Shown one piece after another: positions 9,215-17,879 of a stretch of DNA of 64,000 nt. The notes under the pieces are model-generated. The model did not search any database. It saw only the letters and a list, made by a program, of their open reading frames with translations, and was not told the origin of the DNA. The first letter of the stretch is position 1. Each line of letters opens with the position of its first letter. Source of the stretch: Mycolicibacterium neoaurum VKM Ac-1815D (GTDB lineage: Bacteria; Actinomycetota; Actinomycetes; Mycobacteriales; Mycobacteriaceae); NCBI RefSeq assembly GCF_000317305.3, contig NC_023036.2, forward strand, positions 310,001 to 374,000, read 5' to 3'. The position numbers were made by a program, and so were the translations under genes.

Positions 9215-9238
9215 TACCGGGACTACTACCGGGACTAC
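9215..9238. repeat. Perfect 12-bp tandem duplication
   Basis: TACCGGGACTAC occurs twice back to back. The second copy contains the stop codon of the SDR gene, so the duplication lies exactly at the 3' boundary between that gene and the terminator. Confidence 0.8.
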
Positions 9239-10011
9239 TTCGGTGGCATCCGGATGCCGCCGTCGACGCGGACGACCTCGGCGTTCATGTAGGAGTTGGT
9301 GATCAACTCGATGACCATGGAGGCCAGTTCCTCGGGCTTGCCGAGACGATGCGGGAAGAGCACCGACTGCCCCAGCTTGGCCTTGAACGCCTCCGACGCC
9401 TCGCCCTCACCGTAGATCGGCGTGTCGATCAGGCCAGGTGCGACCGTGTTGACGCGGATGCCCGCGGCGGACAGATCCCGGGCGACCGGCAGGGTCAGGC
9501 CGACAACGCCGCCCTTGGACGACGAGTAGGCCGCCTGGCCGATCTGGCCGTCGAAGGCCGCCACGCTGGTCAGGTTCACGATGGCGCCGCGCTCACCGGT
9601 CTCGGTGAACTCGTTGCGGCTCATCGCGGTCGCGGCCAACCGGATGCAGTCGAAGGTGCCGACCAGGTTGATCTCCAGCACCTTCTTGTAGGCGTCCAGG
9701 TTGTGCGCCGAGTCGAACTCGCCGTCCTTGCCGATGGTCCGCTGCGCCCAGCCGATACCGGCCGAGTTGACCAGGGCACGCAGCGGGCCCAGGTCGATGG
9801 CGGTGTTGACCGCGTCCAGGATCTGGTCGGTCTTGGTCACGTCGACGGTGACGAACACACCGCCGATCTCCTTGGCGAGGGCCTCACCGCGTTCGGCGTT
9901 GAGATCCGCGACGACGACCCGGGCACCCCGGTCCGCCAGCTGACGTGCGGAGGCGGCGCCGATACCCGACGCGCCACCGGTGACGATTGCGCTAGCTCCA
10001 TTGATATCCAC
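9235..10011 (-). CDS. SDR oxidoreductase, 3-hydroxyacyl-CoA dehydrogenase type 2-like
   Basis: 258-aa classical short-chain dehydrogenase. The cofactor motif is TGGASGIG (residues 11-18), with VVVADLN placing Asp at the end of beta-2, so NAD(H) is expected. NSAGIG corresponds to the NAG motif. The catalytic Ser is in [11 protein letters not shown] and the catalytic Tyr/Lys in YSSSKGG. The overall sequence, including [16 protein letters not shown] and [11 protein letters not shown], resembles HSD17B10/type-2 3-hydroxyacyl-CoA dehydrogenases, which act in beta-oxidation of branched or short acyl-CoAs. It appears monocistronic on the minus strand. The substrate is inferred from family only. Confidence 0.87.
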   Translation of the reverse strand: MDINGASAIVTGGASGIGAASARQLADRGARVVVADLNAERGEALAKEIGGVFVTVDVTKTDQILDAVNTAIDLGPLRALVNSAGIGWAQRTIGKDGEFDSAHNLDAYKKVLEINLVGTFDCIRLAATAMSRNEFTETGERGAIVNLTSVAAFDGQIGQAAYSSSKGGVVGLTLPVARDLSAAGIRVNTVAPGLIDTPIYGEGEASEAFKAKLGQSVLFPHRLGKPEELASMVIELITNSYMNAEVVRVDGGIRMPPK

Positions 10012-10068
10012 GTCGACAGACTAAGGCCTCCCGACCGGTGGGTTGAGGCCGACCGAGAATCTCCAACC

Positions 10069-10323
10069 TCAGAAGGTCCGCACCACCCGGATCATGGCCC
10101 AGATGAACAACGCGACGAAGGCGAGCATCGCCACACAGGCCATCTCGTAGAACGGGCTGTGCAATTCGCCGAGGAGGTAGACGAAGAAGGGTAGGCACAG
10201 CCACCCGAGCAGGAAGATCGCCACCGGTCCGCGCTTGCTCGGGCGCGGCGGGATCTCCTCGACATCGTCGAAGATGTCGTCGAAGTCCGGCGCGCCGGGG
10301 TAGTCCTCGTCGGCCGGGCTCAT
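10069..10323 (-). CDS. Small membrane protein of unknown function (84 aa)
   Basis: The N-terminal ~30 residues are acidic and Pro-rich (MSPADEDYPGAPDFDDIFDD). Two predicted membrane helices follow: VAIFLLGWLCLPFFVYLLG, and a second from about residue 58 ending before RVVRTF. No enzyme motif is present. The reading frame continues upstream, but the ATG at 10321-10323 begins a natural N-terminus, and the upstream part would overlap the MarR gene. It lies between an SDR gene and the MarR regulator on the same strand. The family is not recognised. Confidence 0.72.
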   Translation of the reverse strand: MSPADEDYPGAPDFDDIFDDVEEIPPRPSKRGPVAIFLLGWLCLPFFVYLLGELHSPFYEMACVAMLAFVALFIWAMIRVVRTF

Positions 10324-10367
10324 GGACCGATGGTAGCCAGGACCACCGCCGGATCGCCCGCTGTCGT

Positions 10368-10811
10368 TCAGCGCAGCCGCCTCAGGACCGTGGACAGCCA
10401 CTGTTGCACCGCGCGGGCCTGCGACTCGGTCATCCCGTCGAACACCACCGCACGCACCAGGGTGGCATGCGCCGGTGCGGCGGCCTGCAGCGCCGCCCTA
10501 CCGTCGGCTGTCAGATCGACCACGGCGGCGCGTCGGTCATCGTCGGCGCCGCGCCGCTCGACCAGTCCGCGAGCCCGCATCCTGGCGAGTTGATGGGACA
10601 CCCGACTCTGCTCCCAGCCCAGCCGGGCGCCCAGATCGGCGATCCGGCAGCCCGGCGCCTCGTCGAGGGCCACCAGCACGTCGTAGTCGGCCAACGACAG
10701 GCCGCAGTCCCGCTGCAGTTGCCGGTTCATCGCGGTCTGCAGCAGGCCGGTCATCTCCAGGTAGCTGCGCCACATCGTCTGCTCCCGCGCGTTCAACCAC
10801 ATGGAATACAT
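10368..10811 (-). CDS. MarR-family transcriptional regulator
   Basis: 147 aa with the MarR winged helix: LSLADYDVLVALDEAPGCRI, then DLGARLGWEQSRVSHQLARM (recognition helix) and the wing GLVERRGADDDRRAAVVDLT. The C-terminal dimerisation helix ends QQWLSTVLRRLR. It is divergent from the pirin gene across 68 bp. MarR-pirin pairs are common and MarR usually controls the neighbour, so regulation of the pirin gene is the simplest inference. The ligand is unknown. The intergenic ATGACACATCAT at 10810-10821 is a weak operator candidate. Confidence 0.88.
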   Translation of the reverse strand: MYSMWLNAREQTMWRSYLEMTGLLQTAMNRQLQRDCGLSLADYDVLVALDEAPGCRIADLGARLGWEQSRVSHQLARMRARGLVERRGADDDRRAAVVDLTADGRAALQAAAPAHATLVRAVVFDGMTESQARAVQQWLSTVLRRLR

Positions 10812-10879
10812 GACACATCATCTAAGTTGTGCTGTCCATAGCCGCCACCTAGGCTGGCATGTGAAATCGAGGAGCATCG

Positions 10880-11641
10880 ATGACCCGCACCGCATCCGTG
10901 GAGATCCGGCCCGCCGCCGACCGCGCCGCGACGAAGATCTCGTGGCTGGACTCCAAACACTCGTTCTCGTTCGGTGACCATTACGACCCGGCCAACACCC
11001 ATTTCGGATTGCTGTTGGTGAACAACGACGACCGTGTCGCCCCCGCGCAGGGATTCGACACCCACCCGCACCGGGACATGGAGATCGTCACCTGGGTCAT
11101 GCAGGGTTCGTTGGTCCACCAGGACTCGACCGGTAACTCCGGTGTCATCTATCCAGGCCTGGCACAACGCATGTCGGCCGGACGCGGCATCCTGCACTCG
11201 GAGAAGAACGACTCGTGGCGGCTGACCGGTAGCGAAACCCACAGCGAGCCGGTGCACTTCGTGCAGATGTGGGTGATTCCCGACGAGTCCGGCCGTGATC
11301 CGGGTTACCAACAGCTGGAGATCGACGACGAACTCCTGCGCGGTGGGCTGGTCACCATCGCCTCCGGGATGCCCGAGCACCGCGACCGGTCCGCCATCAC
11401 GATCGGCAACAAGTACGCCGCACTACACGGCGCCCGACTGCAGGCCGGTGAAACGGTGCAGCTGCCGCAGGCGCCCTACCTGCATCTGTTCGTGCCGCGC
11501 GGTGCCGTCACCCTCGAGGGCGCCGGCGAACTGGGCCACGGCGATGCCGCCCGGCTCACCGCGACCGGTGGCCAGCGGGTCACCGCCTCCGAACCGTCGG
11601 AGATACTGCTCTGGGAGATGCATGCCGGTCTGGCAGGTTAG
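10880..11641 (+). CDS. Pirin family protein (Rv0181c-like)
   Basis: 253-aa bicupin. The N-terminal cupin carries the pirin metal site: FDTHPHRDMEIVTWVMQG (His-x-His) with GSLVHQDSTG, and SAGRGILHSEKND supplies the downstream His/Glu. The second cupin is in the C-terminal third (LHLFVPRGAVTLEGAGEL). Pirins bind Fe and have been linked to quercetinase activity or redox-dependent transcription; which applies here is unknown. The ATG is preceded by GAGGAGC. A pirin gene near sigG matches Rv0181c. Its last 20 bp overlap the start of the downstream lipoprotein gene, so the two are probably co-transcribed. Confidence 0.9.
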   Translation: MTRTASVEIRPAADRAATKISWLDSKHSFSFGDHYDPANTHFGLLLVNNDDRVAPAQGFDTHPHRDMEIVTWVMQGSLVHQDSTGNSGVIYPGLAQRMSAGRGILHSEKNDSWRLTGSETHSEPVHFVQMWVIPDESGRDPGYQQLEIDDELLRGGLVTIASGMPEHRDRSAITIGNKYAALHGARLQAGETVQLPQAPYLHLFVPRGAVTLEGAGELGHGDAARLTATGGQRVTASEPSEILLWEMHAGLAG

Positions 11642-12953
11642 CCATCGGATCACCTGCGCCCTGATGGGGGTCGCGCTGGTCGCCGGGTGCTCGACCGATA
11701 ACGGACCCACCACCGCGCAGTCGGGCACCGCCGCTGCGACCGCCTCGGGCGCACCGCCGTCGGCACCGCGCTCCGCGGAACTGGCCGAGGTGGCGGTCGG
11801 GGTGCCCGACGGGATGCGTGCCGCACCGTTCGACGAGCCCCGCCGGGCGATGGTCCCGGCGGGGTGGACACTGTCGGTCTGGGCACGCACGGACAAGCCC
11901 CGATTGATGACCTGGGCACCCGATGACGCACTGCTTGTCTCCATTCCCAGTACCGGACAGGTGCTTTCGATGAGGGACGGCAAGTCGACCGTGTTGCTCG
12001 ACGGGCTCACCCAACCGCACGGGATCACCTTCGCCGCGGACCGGTTGTACATCGCGGAGAGCAACCGGGTCAGCTCATACGCCTACCGCGAGGGCGCAGC
12101 CGCCGAGCCGCGCGGCGAGGGCGCAGCCGCCGAGCCGCGCGCGGTCGTCGAGGACCTGCCTGATGCGCGCAGCCCGGACCTGCGGGGTGCCTACTCCCAT
12201 GCCCTCAAGAGCGTCGCGGTGGGACCGGACGGTGCGGTGTACTTCTCGATCGGGTCCACCGGCAACATCTCCGAGCAGGACCGCACCGCGACACCCCCGC
12301 GAGCGACGATCATGCGCGTTGGATCCGAGGGCGGTGTGGCCCAGCCCTTTTCGACGGGTGTCCGCAATGGGACCGGGCTGGCCATCGCACCCGACGGCGC
12401 CGTGTGGACCGCGGTGAACAATCGCGACAACATCGCCGATCCATCGACCGGGCAGGTCGATCCCGCCTACGTCGATGACAACCCGCCGGAGTCCGTCGCG
12501 AAGCTGACCCCCGGGCGCGAACTGGGTTGGCCCTACTGCAATCCCGATGGTGGTCCGGCGAACCTGCCGCTGATCCGCGATGTGCAGACCAACCCCGACG
12601 GCGCCCGGCTGGATTGCGCCGTGCTGCCGCCCATCGAGCAGAGCCTCGCGGCGCACTCGGCGCCGCTGGGGCTGAGCTTCACCACCGGCCAACTGCCCCG
12701 ACCCTATGACAGTGGCGCACTGATCGGTGTGCACGGTTCGTGGAACCGGCAGAATCCGCAGCCCCCCGAGGTGTCCTACTTCGCCTGGCGTGACGGGGAA
12801 CTCGGCGATCAGCAGACCTTGGTCGGCGGGTTCCAGGAACCCGACGGGTCGCGGTGGGGCAGACCGGTCGCCGCAGTTACCGGCCCCGATGGCTCGGTGT
12901 ATATCACCGATGACTACGCCGACGCGATCTACCGCCTGACCCCGCCTACCTGA
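11622..12953 (+). CDS. PQQ-type glucose/sorbosone dehydrogenase-like lipoprotein
   Basis: About 443 aa. The start at 11622 gives a short signal peptide ending in the lipobox LVAGC (cysteine near residue 23), so it is probably an outer-face lipoprotein. The internal ATG at 11664 would leave only eight residues before the Cys. The body is a beta-propeller of the glucose/sorbosone dehydrogenase family, with blades such as LTQPHGITFAADRLYIAESN, SVAVGPDGAVYFSIGSTGN, LAIAPDGAVWTAVNNRDN and VTGPDGSVYITDDYADAIYR. Family enzymes oxidise sugars with PQQ, but dehydrogenase activity is unproven for most actinobacterial lipoprotein members. It overlaps the pirin gene by 20 bp. A 9-residue in-frame duplication lies at 12090-12143. 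Confidence 0.83.
   Translation: MPVWQVSHRITCALMGVALVAGCSTDNGPTTAQSGTAAATASGAPPSAPRSAELAEVAVGVPDGMRAAPFDEPRRAMVPAGWTLSVWARTDKPRLMTWAPDDALLVSIPSTGQVLSMRDGKSTVLLDGLTQPHGITFAADRLYIAESNRVSSYAYREGAAAEPRGEGAAAEPRAVVEDLPDARSPDLRGAYSHALKSVAVGPDGAVYFSIGSTGNISEQDRTATPPRATIMRVGSEGGVAQPFSTGVRNGTGLAIAPDGAVWTAVNNRDNIADPSTGQVDPAYVDDNPPESVAKLTPGRELGWPYCNPDGGPANLPLIRDVQTNPDGARLDCAVLPPIEQSLAAHSAPLGLSFTTGQLPRPYDSGALIGVHGSWNRQNPQPPEVSYFAWRDGELGDQQTLVGGFQEPDGSRWGRPVAAVTGPDGSVYITDDYADAIYRLTPPT
12090..12143. repeat. 27-bp in-frame tandem duplication in the sorbosone-dehydrogenase-like gene
   Basis: Two adjacent 27-bp units (25 of 27 bases identical) encode EGAAAEPRG then EGAAAEPRA. The insert lies between a propeller strand (VSSYAYR) and the next segment (VVEDLPDA), so it should form an Ala/Glu-rich surface loop. 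Confidence 0.85.
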
Positions 12954-13224
12954 CGGTCGTGCCGCGCCGCCCGGTGGCGCCGACGTAGATGGCGACCAAC
13001 ACGATCGCCACCGCGATGCCGACCAGGAACGGGATGATGGCAAAGCCGCCATTGGAGTTGGCGTAGCCGATTTGGTAGGTCGCCCAGCTGCCGATGAGCG
13101 AACCTGCGGCGCCGAGCAGGATGGTCATCAGGATTCCGATGTTCTGCTTTCCCGGCATGATCAGGCGCGCCAACGCTCCGACGATCAGTCCGACGATGAG
13201 GGCGCCGAGGATTGTTCCGATCAT
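12946..13224 (-). CDS. GlsB/YeaQ/YmgE-family stress-response membrane protein
   Basis: 92 aa, preceded by the ribosome site AGGAGC seven bases before ATG 13224. There are three hydrophobic segments: MIGTILGALIVGLIVGALAR, then IGILMTILLGAAGSLIGS, then FAIIPFLVGIAVAIVLVAIY. The first, with MPGKQNIG after it, is the transglycosylase-associated-protein (GlsB/YeaQ) signature. Family members are small integral membrane proteins induced by stress, with no defined biochemical activity. It is convergent with and slightly overlaps the end of the sorbosone-dehydrogenase-like gene. Confidence 0.85.
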   Translation of the reverse strand: MIGTILGALIVGLIVGALARLIMPGKQNIGILMTILLGAAGSLIGSWATYQIGYANSNGGFAIIPFLVGIAVAIVLVAIYVGATGRRGTTVR

Positions 13225-13396
13225 TGCTGCTCCTAGCTCGCGTGGCACAGCCTGTTGACTGATGCGCCCAGGAGTACCCAAAGCCACTGACACTCAAGCG
13301 GATAACCCGATGCGCAACCGTGATGCGGTTGTGACGAAAGTTGACAGCGTTGCTGCTGTGATTGAAAGTGATCGTCTGCGTCCCGCTTCAGAAGGA

Positions 13397-14485
13397 ATGA
13401 CCGTGCCCACCGTTGCCGCCCGCCTCCGGCGTTTCCTCGCTGGTACCGCCGCACTCGCGGTCGGTGCGGCGGTGGCAACGTGCACCGGGGCGCCGACCGC
13501 GTCGGCGGCCGATGGCCGCAGTTTGCTGGCCGCCGCAATCGCCAACACCAAGGGCTCCTATCTGGTGTACAACTTCGGCGGCGGGTATCCCGCACCGATG
13601 CTCGACGCCGGCGGTCGTTGGTATGAAGCGGGCAATGGCGGGCGCGTGATGGTCATCAAGGGCGCCTCGCAGCGGTTGGCGCCTCGGCTCCTGGTGGACA
13701 CCCACAACGGCTATCAGGCGCGCTGCGAACGCACTCCGGGCGCCCGTACCGGTGAGGGCCTGGTCCAGGCCTCCGAGATCTATACCCCGATTGCCGCGTG
13801 GCAGGCGCTCGGCCAGCCCACGATCGCGGTGAACGCCAACTTCTTCGATATCCGCGGGCAGCAAGGCGGGTCATGGAAGACGACCGGATGCAGTTCGCCG
13901 CTGGGCGCCTATGTCGACAACACCCGCGGACTCGGCAAGCTCAACGTACCGCTGACCGGCACCCTGGCCTACGCAGGCAAACAGGGCCTGTCCGGGGGTA
14001 ACGAGATCTGGACGCCCCTTGCCACCATGATCCTGCCGACCTCGGGCACCCCGTTCATGGTGATGCCTCGTTCGGCCGACGATTTCGATGCGGCCACCCC
14101 GGTCATCACCGATCTGATCAGCAAGGGCACCCGCTTCGTCGCCGTCGCGGGCCTCGGGCTGCTGGCACCCGGCGACACCGGTCAGATGAACGATCCCGGG
14201 CCGTCGGCAGCCCGCACCGCGTTGGGCTACGTCCGCGACCGCGACGAGTTCTACGTTTTCCAGGGCGGGAGCTACACCCCCGATCAGATCCAGGATCTGT
14301 TCCGCGGCCTGGGATCTGATACCGCCATTCTGCTGGACGGCGGCGGCTCGTCGGCGATCGTGCTGCGCCGCGACACCGGTGGCATGTGGGCCGGCGCCGG
14401 TGTGCCCAAGGGATCGTGTGACACCCAACAGGTGCTCTGCGACTCCAAGGAGCGCGCCCTGCCGAGCTGGTTGGCCTTCAACTGA
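13397..14485 (+). CDS. Secreted phosphodiester glycosidase (NAGPA-domain) family protein
   Basis: 362 aa. GAAGGA precedes ATG 13397. A signal peptide (RRFLAGTAALAVGAAVATC followed by TGAPTASAADG) is predicted to be cleaved after ASA. The mature part contains the NAGPA/DUF2233 hallmarks: TIAVNANFFDIRGQQGGSW early, RTALGYVRDRDEFYVFQGG, and the signature ILLDGGGSSAIVL near the C-terminus. Relatives include the mammalian uncovering enzyme, which removes GlcNAc from a phosphodiester, and bacterial exopolysaccharide enzymes. A role in cell-envelope glycan or teichoic-like phosphodiester turnover is plausible but unproven. Four Cys in the C-terminal half could form disulfides. It stands alone between the GlsB-like gene and the second PE-PPE-like gene. 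Confidence 0.84.
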   Translation: MTVPTVAARLRRFLAGTAALAVGAAVATCTGAPTASAADGRSLLAAAIANTKGSYLVYNFGGGYPAPMLDAGGRWYEAGNGGRVMVIKGASQRLAPRLLVDTHNGYQARCERTPGARTGEGLVQASEIYTPIAAWQALGQPTIAVNANFFDIRGQQGGSWKTTGCSSPLGAYVDNTRGLGKLNVPLTGTLAYAGKQGLSGGNEIWTPLATMILPTSGTPFMVMPRSADDFDAATPVITDLISKGTRFVAVAGLGLLAPGDTGQMNDPGPSAARTALGYVRDRDEFYVFQGGSYTPDQIQDLFRGLGSDTAILLDGGGSSAIVLRRDTGGMWAGAGVPKGSCDTQQVLCDSKERALPSWLAFN

Positions 14486-14532
14486 GGGCGCATCCGCGCG
14501 GCCGAGCGATCCCGGGCCAGGTGTACTGACAG

Positions 14533-16956
14533 CTAGGCCGCCGCGGCGCTGTCCGACGAACCCGTACCCGCGCGGTCGGAATCACGGTCGGCGTTGCCGC
14601 CCTTCGCATCCGCATCGGGCGCAGTGGCCGTGCCATCGGTGGCCGTGCGATCGGTGGTCACGCCGGACGAGGCGCTCCGGCGGCCACCGAACGGGCTGAC
14701 CGATCCCTCGTCGGAATCCGCCTCGACGGCCGACTTCCGCTCGTCCTGCGCACCGATCTCCCGATCGTCGGTATCGTCTTCGGTGTCTTGGGTGGCCTCG
14801 TCGTCGGTCACCTCGTCCTCGGTCACCTCCTCGTCGGTGACGTCCTCGATCACCTCGTCTTCGGCGACTTCCTCTTCACTCACCTCTTCGGTCACCTCAT
14901 CGGTGCCATCGGTGACCTCGTCATCAGTCAACACCTCGGTGTCGACCGATTCGCCCTCTGTTGCAGCATGTTTGGGCTCGGTACCCGAATCCTCGGGAAT
15001 CGGCGCGCCGGGATCGGCGGCATGCTTGCCGGCGGACTCCGCCGCGCCGGTATCCACCGACAACGTCACCAACGACGGATCGGTGTCGGGAAGGGCGCCA
15101 GGCCCGGCGTCCGTCTCACGCTGCGCATCGGCCGACTGGCCGGCCGGTTGCGCGGAGGCGAGCAGGGCGTCGATGCCGGCCTGCAGTCCGCCGAGATTGA
15201 GCCCGCCGGTGAGGGTTTGGATCAGCTTGCCCAGGTTCTCCAGGACGTTGGGCGGTGCTGCGGTGGGGTTGGCGCTGAAGAACTCCTTCTGGAAACCGTT
15301 GACCAACGACGTGAACACGTCGTTCATGGCTTGGCCCCAGTCCACCGTCGGGAAGGACATGAACGGTGTCGCACTGCCCGCTTCGTCCAGGGTCCTGGTC
15401 CAGGTGCCGTCGGCATTGCGTACGACATCGGTGTATCCCAGGTTGACCAGACTGGTCAACGCCGGTGACAGCGCATTGGCCAGGCGGTAGGCGACCGTGC
15501 CAAGGGTGCCGAAACTGACGGTGTTGAGCACATCGCCGATCAGATACAGCGGCTCCAGCAGCGGCAACGTCCTGGTCGCCAGGGTCAGATAGATGTTGAT
15601 GTCCAGCGGGCTGCCCAGATCGAGCGCGCCGGCGACGGTATCGCCGACCTCACCGAGGATCTGGTCCAGCGCGCTGTCGAGATCGACCCCGCGCAGGATG
15701 TAGGACGCACCGATGGTGCCGGCCAGCAGATTGTTGAACAGCGACACCGGATTCGGCCAGGCCGCGAAGTCGGAGAAGGGCTGGTACTGCACGGTGGCAT
15801 CGATCTTGATCGGCACCAGGTTGGCCGCACCGAGCTCGATCCCGGTTCCCAGGACCGGAATTCCTACGCCCTCGTTGGTCGCGGCCACATCGGGTGTGCG
15901 GACGTCGATGCCCAGCAGATCGAACAACGGGTAGAACCTGGCGAGCATGCCGCCGTTTGCGCGACCGACATTGTTGGCCAGGATCATCGGCAACAGCGTG
16001 AGGCTGCCCAGCGGCCCGCCACCGCCACCCACCCGGGGTTGGTTGGCCAGGTCGGCCAGCACCTGCTGGTAGGCCGAACCCGCGGCCATCGCCCCGAAGC
16101 CGTAGCCGATGACGATCGGGATCCGCACGTCCATCAGACTCAGGTCCGGCAGGTCGATGCCGATGAGGATGCCCGTCACTCCCTCTAGCAACGGTCCCAG
16201 CAGCGGTATCTGCCCGACGGCGGCACCGGCAAGGCCCAGGACGGAGTCCAGCAGGGTCTCCACCCCGACCTGCAGGTAGGAGGTCGAATTGATGGCATCG
16301 GCAACGGCATTCGCCGTTCCGGGGGTCCACCCGAGATCGAGCCCGGCCAACGCCTTGAGCAGGGTGAACGGCTCACCCGGGGTGATGATGTTGACCCCGG
16401 GGATGTTCAGAGCGGCCAGGTTCAACGGCGCCGACAGGTCCAGTCCGACCAGCCCCAGTAGCGCGGAGAGCGTGATGTTGCCCTGCGCATCGGTGATGTT
16501 CAGCAGGTCCAGGATGCCGATCAACAGCGGGGTGGCCGCACCGAGGATCGGTGCCAGCACCGGTTCGAGCCCGATCGGCACCGCACCGAGGATGTCGTCG
16601 AGGAACGCGAGCGGGATCTTGCTCAGTAGATCCTCGATGTTCAGCCCGAACCCGCCGCCGATGTTGATACCGGCGATGGCCCGTTCGTAGGCCTCGATGA
16701 ACGCCTGCAGCGAGTCATAGCCGGCCCGGCCCGCGCCGCCGGTGACATCCGGCAGGCTGCCCGGCGGGCCGAACGGACTCACTCCGGCGGTCAGATCGAC
16801 CGGTTGCTCCACCACCCGCAGGTAGTGCTCCTCGGGGCGGGGCAGCGGGGCCGGCGCGGCCGCCCCCACCGTCATCGCCGTTGCCGTCGCCGTTGCCGCC
16901 GTGACCATTGCCACCCGCTTGGCGCGCTGTGCGGTCCTGCGGTGCTTGCCAGCCAT
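14533..16956 (-). CDS. Large exported PE-PPE-domain-like protein, paralogue 2, acidic repeat tail
   Basis: 807 aa. The N-terminus is basic (MAGKHRRTAQRAKRVAM) followed by an Ala/Thr-rich export signal. The PE-PPE-like region is at about 280-510: PIVIGYGFGAMAAGSAYQQ, IDATVQYQPFSDFAAWPNP, TRTLPLLEPLYLIGDVL and LTSLVNLGYTD. The nucleophile position reads GYGFG instead of GYSxG. A segment before it (LAGLDLGWTPGTANAV, NSTSYLQVG) is shared with the paralogue at 3548-6331. From about residue 615 the tail is strongly acidic, with repeated TDEVTEE/DEVTED units. No PE or PPE N-terminal module is present. It is probably secreted or cell-wall associated, and the function is unknown. Confidence 0.77.
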   Translation of the reverse strand: MAGKHRRTAQRAKRVAMVTAATATATAMTVGAAAPAPLPRPEEHYLRVVEQPVDLTAGVSPFGPPGSLPDVTGGAGRAGYDSLQAFIEAYERAIAGINIGGGFGLNIEDLLSKIPLAFLDDILGAVPIGLEPVLAPILGAATPLLIGILDLLNITDAQGNITLSALLGLVGLDLSAPLNLAALNIPGVNIITPGEPFTLLKALAGLDLGWTPGTANAVADAINSTSYLQVGVETLLDSVLGLAGAAVGQIPLLGPLLEGVTGILIGIDLPDLSLMDVRIPIVIGYGFGAMAAGSAYQQVLADLANQPRVGGGGGPLGSLTLLPMILANNVGRANGGMLARFYPLFDLLGIDVRTPDVAATNEGVGIPVLGTGIELGAANLVPIKIDATVQYQPFSDFAAWPNPVSLFNNLLAGTIGASYILRGVDLDSALDQILGEVGDTVAGALDLGSPLDINIYLTLATRTLPLLEPLYLIGDVLNTVSFGTLGTVAYRLANALSPALTSLVNLGYTDVVRNADGTWTRTLDEAGSATPFMSFPTVDWGQAMNDVFTSLVNGFQKEFFSANPTAAPPNVLENLGKLIQTLTGGLNLGGLQAGIDALLASAQPAGQSADAQRETDAGPGALPDTDPSLVTLSVDTGAAESAGKHAADPGAPIPEDSGTEPKHAATEGESVDTEVLTDDEVTDGTDEVTEEVSEEEVAEDEVIEDVTDEEVTEDEVTDDEATQDTEDDTDDREIGAQDERKSAVEADSDEGSVSPFGGRRSASSGVTTDRTATDGTATAPDADAKGGNADRDSDRAGTGSSDSAAAA

Positions 16957-17039
16957 CTATCCCATGCCTCCCCGACGAGTTCTGGGCAGGAACTTAGCAT
17001 CGCCTCACGTGCGGTCTGAAGCTTTTGCTCAGGAAACCA

Positions 17040-17870
17040 TCAGGGTTGGCGCATCACGCTGCGCAGCAGGCGGTCTCGGACGGTTGCCGGCAGCCGTGTC
17101 AGCAAAGCCAGTTGCAACTTCGGGCCGGCCCCTACGGCATAGCGTGCGCGAGGCCGCTTTTCGGTGAGCGCCTTGATCACGACGCCGGCCACGCGCTTCG
17201 GATTCACCGCCATCCGCTGGGACACCGGTATCGACTTACGCATACCGGAGATGTGCCGGGCATAGAGCGCCCGGTGCTCCGGCGACAGCGCCGCTTCCGC
17301 ATCGTCGACCATTACCGGCGCACGGCGCCACATGTCGGTGTCGGTCTGGGCCGGTTCGATCAGTACGACCGGGATACTCCACGGCCGCAACTCCATTCGC
17401 AGCGCATCGGCGGCCGCCTCGAGCGCGAACTTGGAGGCGGCGTAGGCGCCGACCATCGGTGTGGACAGCCGGCCGTTCACGCTGGAGATGAACAGCACCC
17501 TGCCCTGACTGCCGCGCAGCCTCGGCAGCACGGCCTGCGTCACCGCTAGCTGCCCGATGACGTTGACCTCCAGCTGTTTACGCCACTGGTCGGCGGTCAC
17601 GGTCTCCACCGGTCCGGCGACGACGATGCCGGCATTGTTGACGACCGCGTCCAGCCGGGCGGGCAGGGCGGCGTCCAGGGCGGCGATGTGCTCGGCGTCG
17701 GTGATATCGAGGATCACCGATGAGATGCGCTGCGGATGGGTGGCCGTCAGCATCGCGCCGTCGACGGTATTGCGCACGCCGGCGATGACGTCCCATCCCG
17801 CGACGGCCAACTGCTCGGCAATCACGCGGCCGATTCCTCGGCCGGCTCCGGTGACCAGAACTGTGGGCAT
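17040..17870 (-). CDS. SDR family oxidoreductase
   Basis: 276 aa. The Rossmann motif is TGAGRGIG (residues 7-14), NNAG is in VVNNAGIVVAG, the catalytic Ser is in FISSVNGR, and YAASK supplies Tyr and Lys. The longer C-terminal region, including ALRMELRPWSIPVVLIEP, is like that of retinol/17-beta-HSD-like SDRs acting on lipophilic substrates. ATG 17870 follows the YoaK gene by 9 bp on the same strand, and this block lies directly downstream of the mas genes. It may be a distal member of the mce1 transcript. The substrate is unknown. Confidence 0.85.
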   Translation of the reverse strand: MPTVLVTGAGRGIGRVIAEQLAVAGWDVIAGVRNTVDGAMLTATHPQRISSVILDITDAEHIAALDAALPARLDAVVNNAGIVVAGPVETVTADQWRKQLEVNVIGQLAVTQAVLPRLRGSQGRVLFISSVNGRLSTPMVGAYAASKFALEAAADALRMELRPWSIPVVLIEPAQTDTDMWRRAPVMVDDAEAALSPEHRALYARHISGMRKSIPVSQRMAVNPKRVAGVVIKALTEKRPRARYAVGAGPKLQLALLTRLPATVRDRLLRSVMRQP

Positions 17871-17879
17871 GGGCTCAGA

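Noticed and set aside
10810..10821. ATGACACATCAT as an operator for the MarR/pirin divergon
   Set aside because: Only four-base arms match, and part of it lies within the start of the MarR gene; too weak to list as a site.
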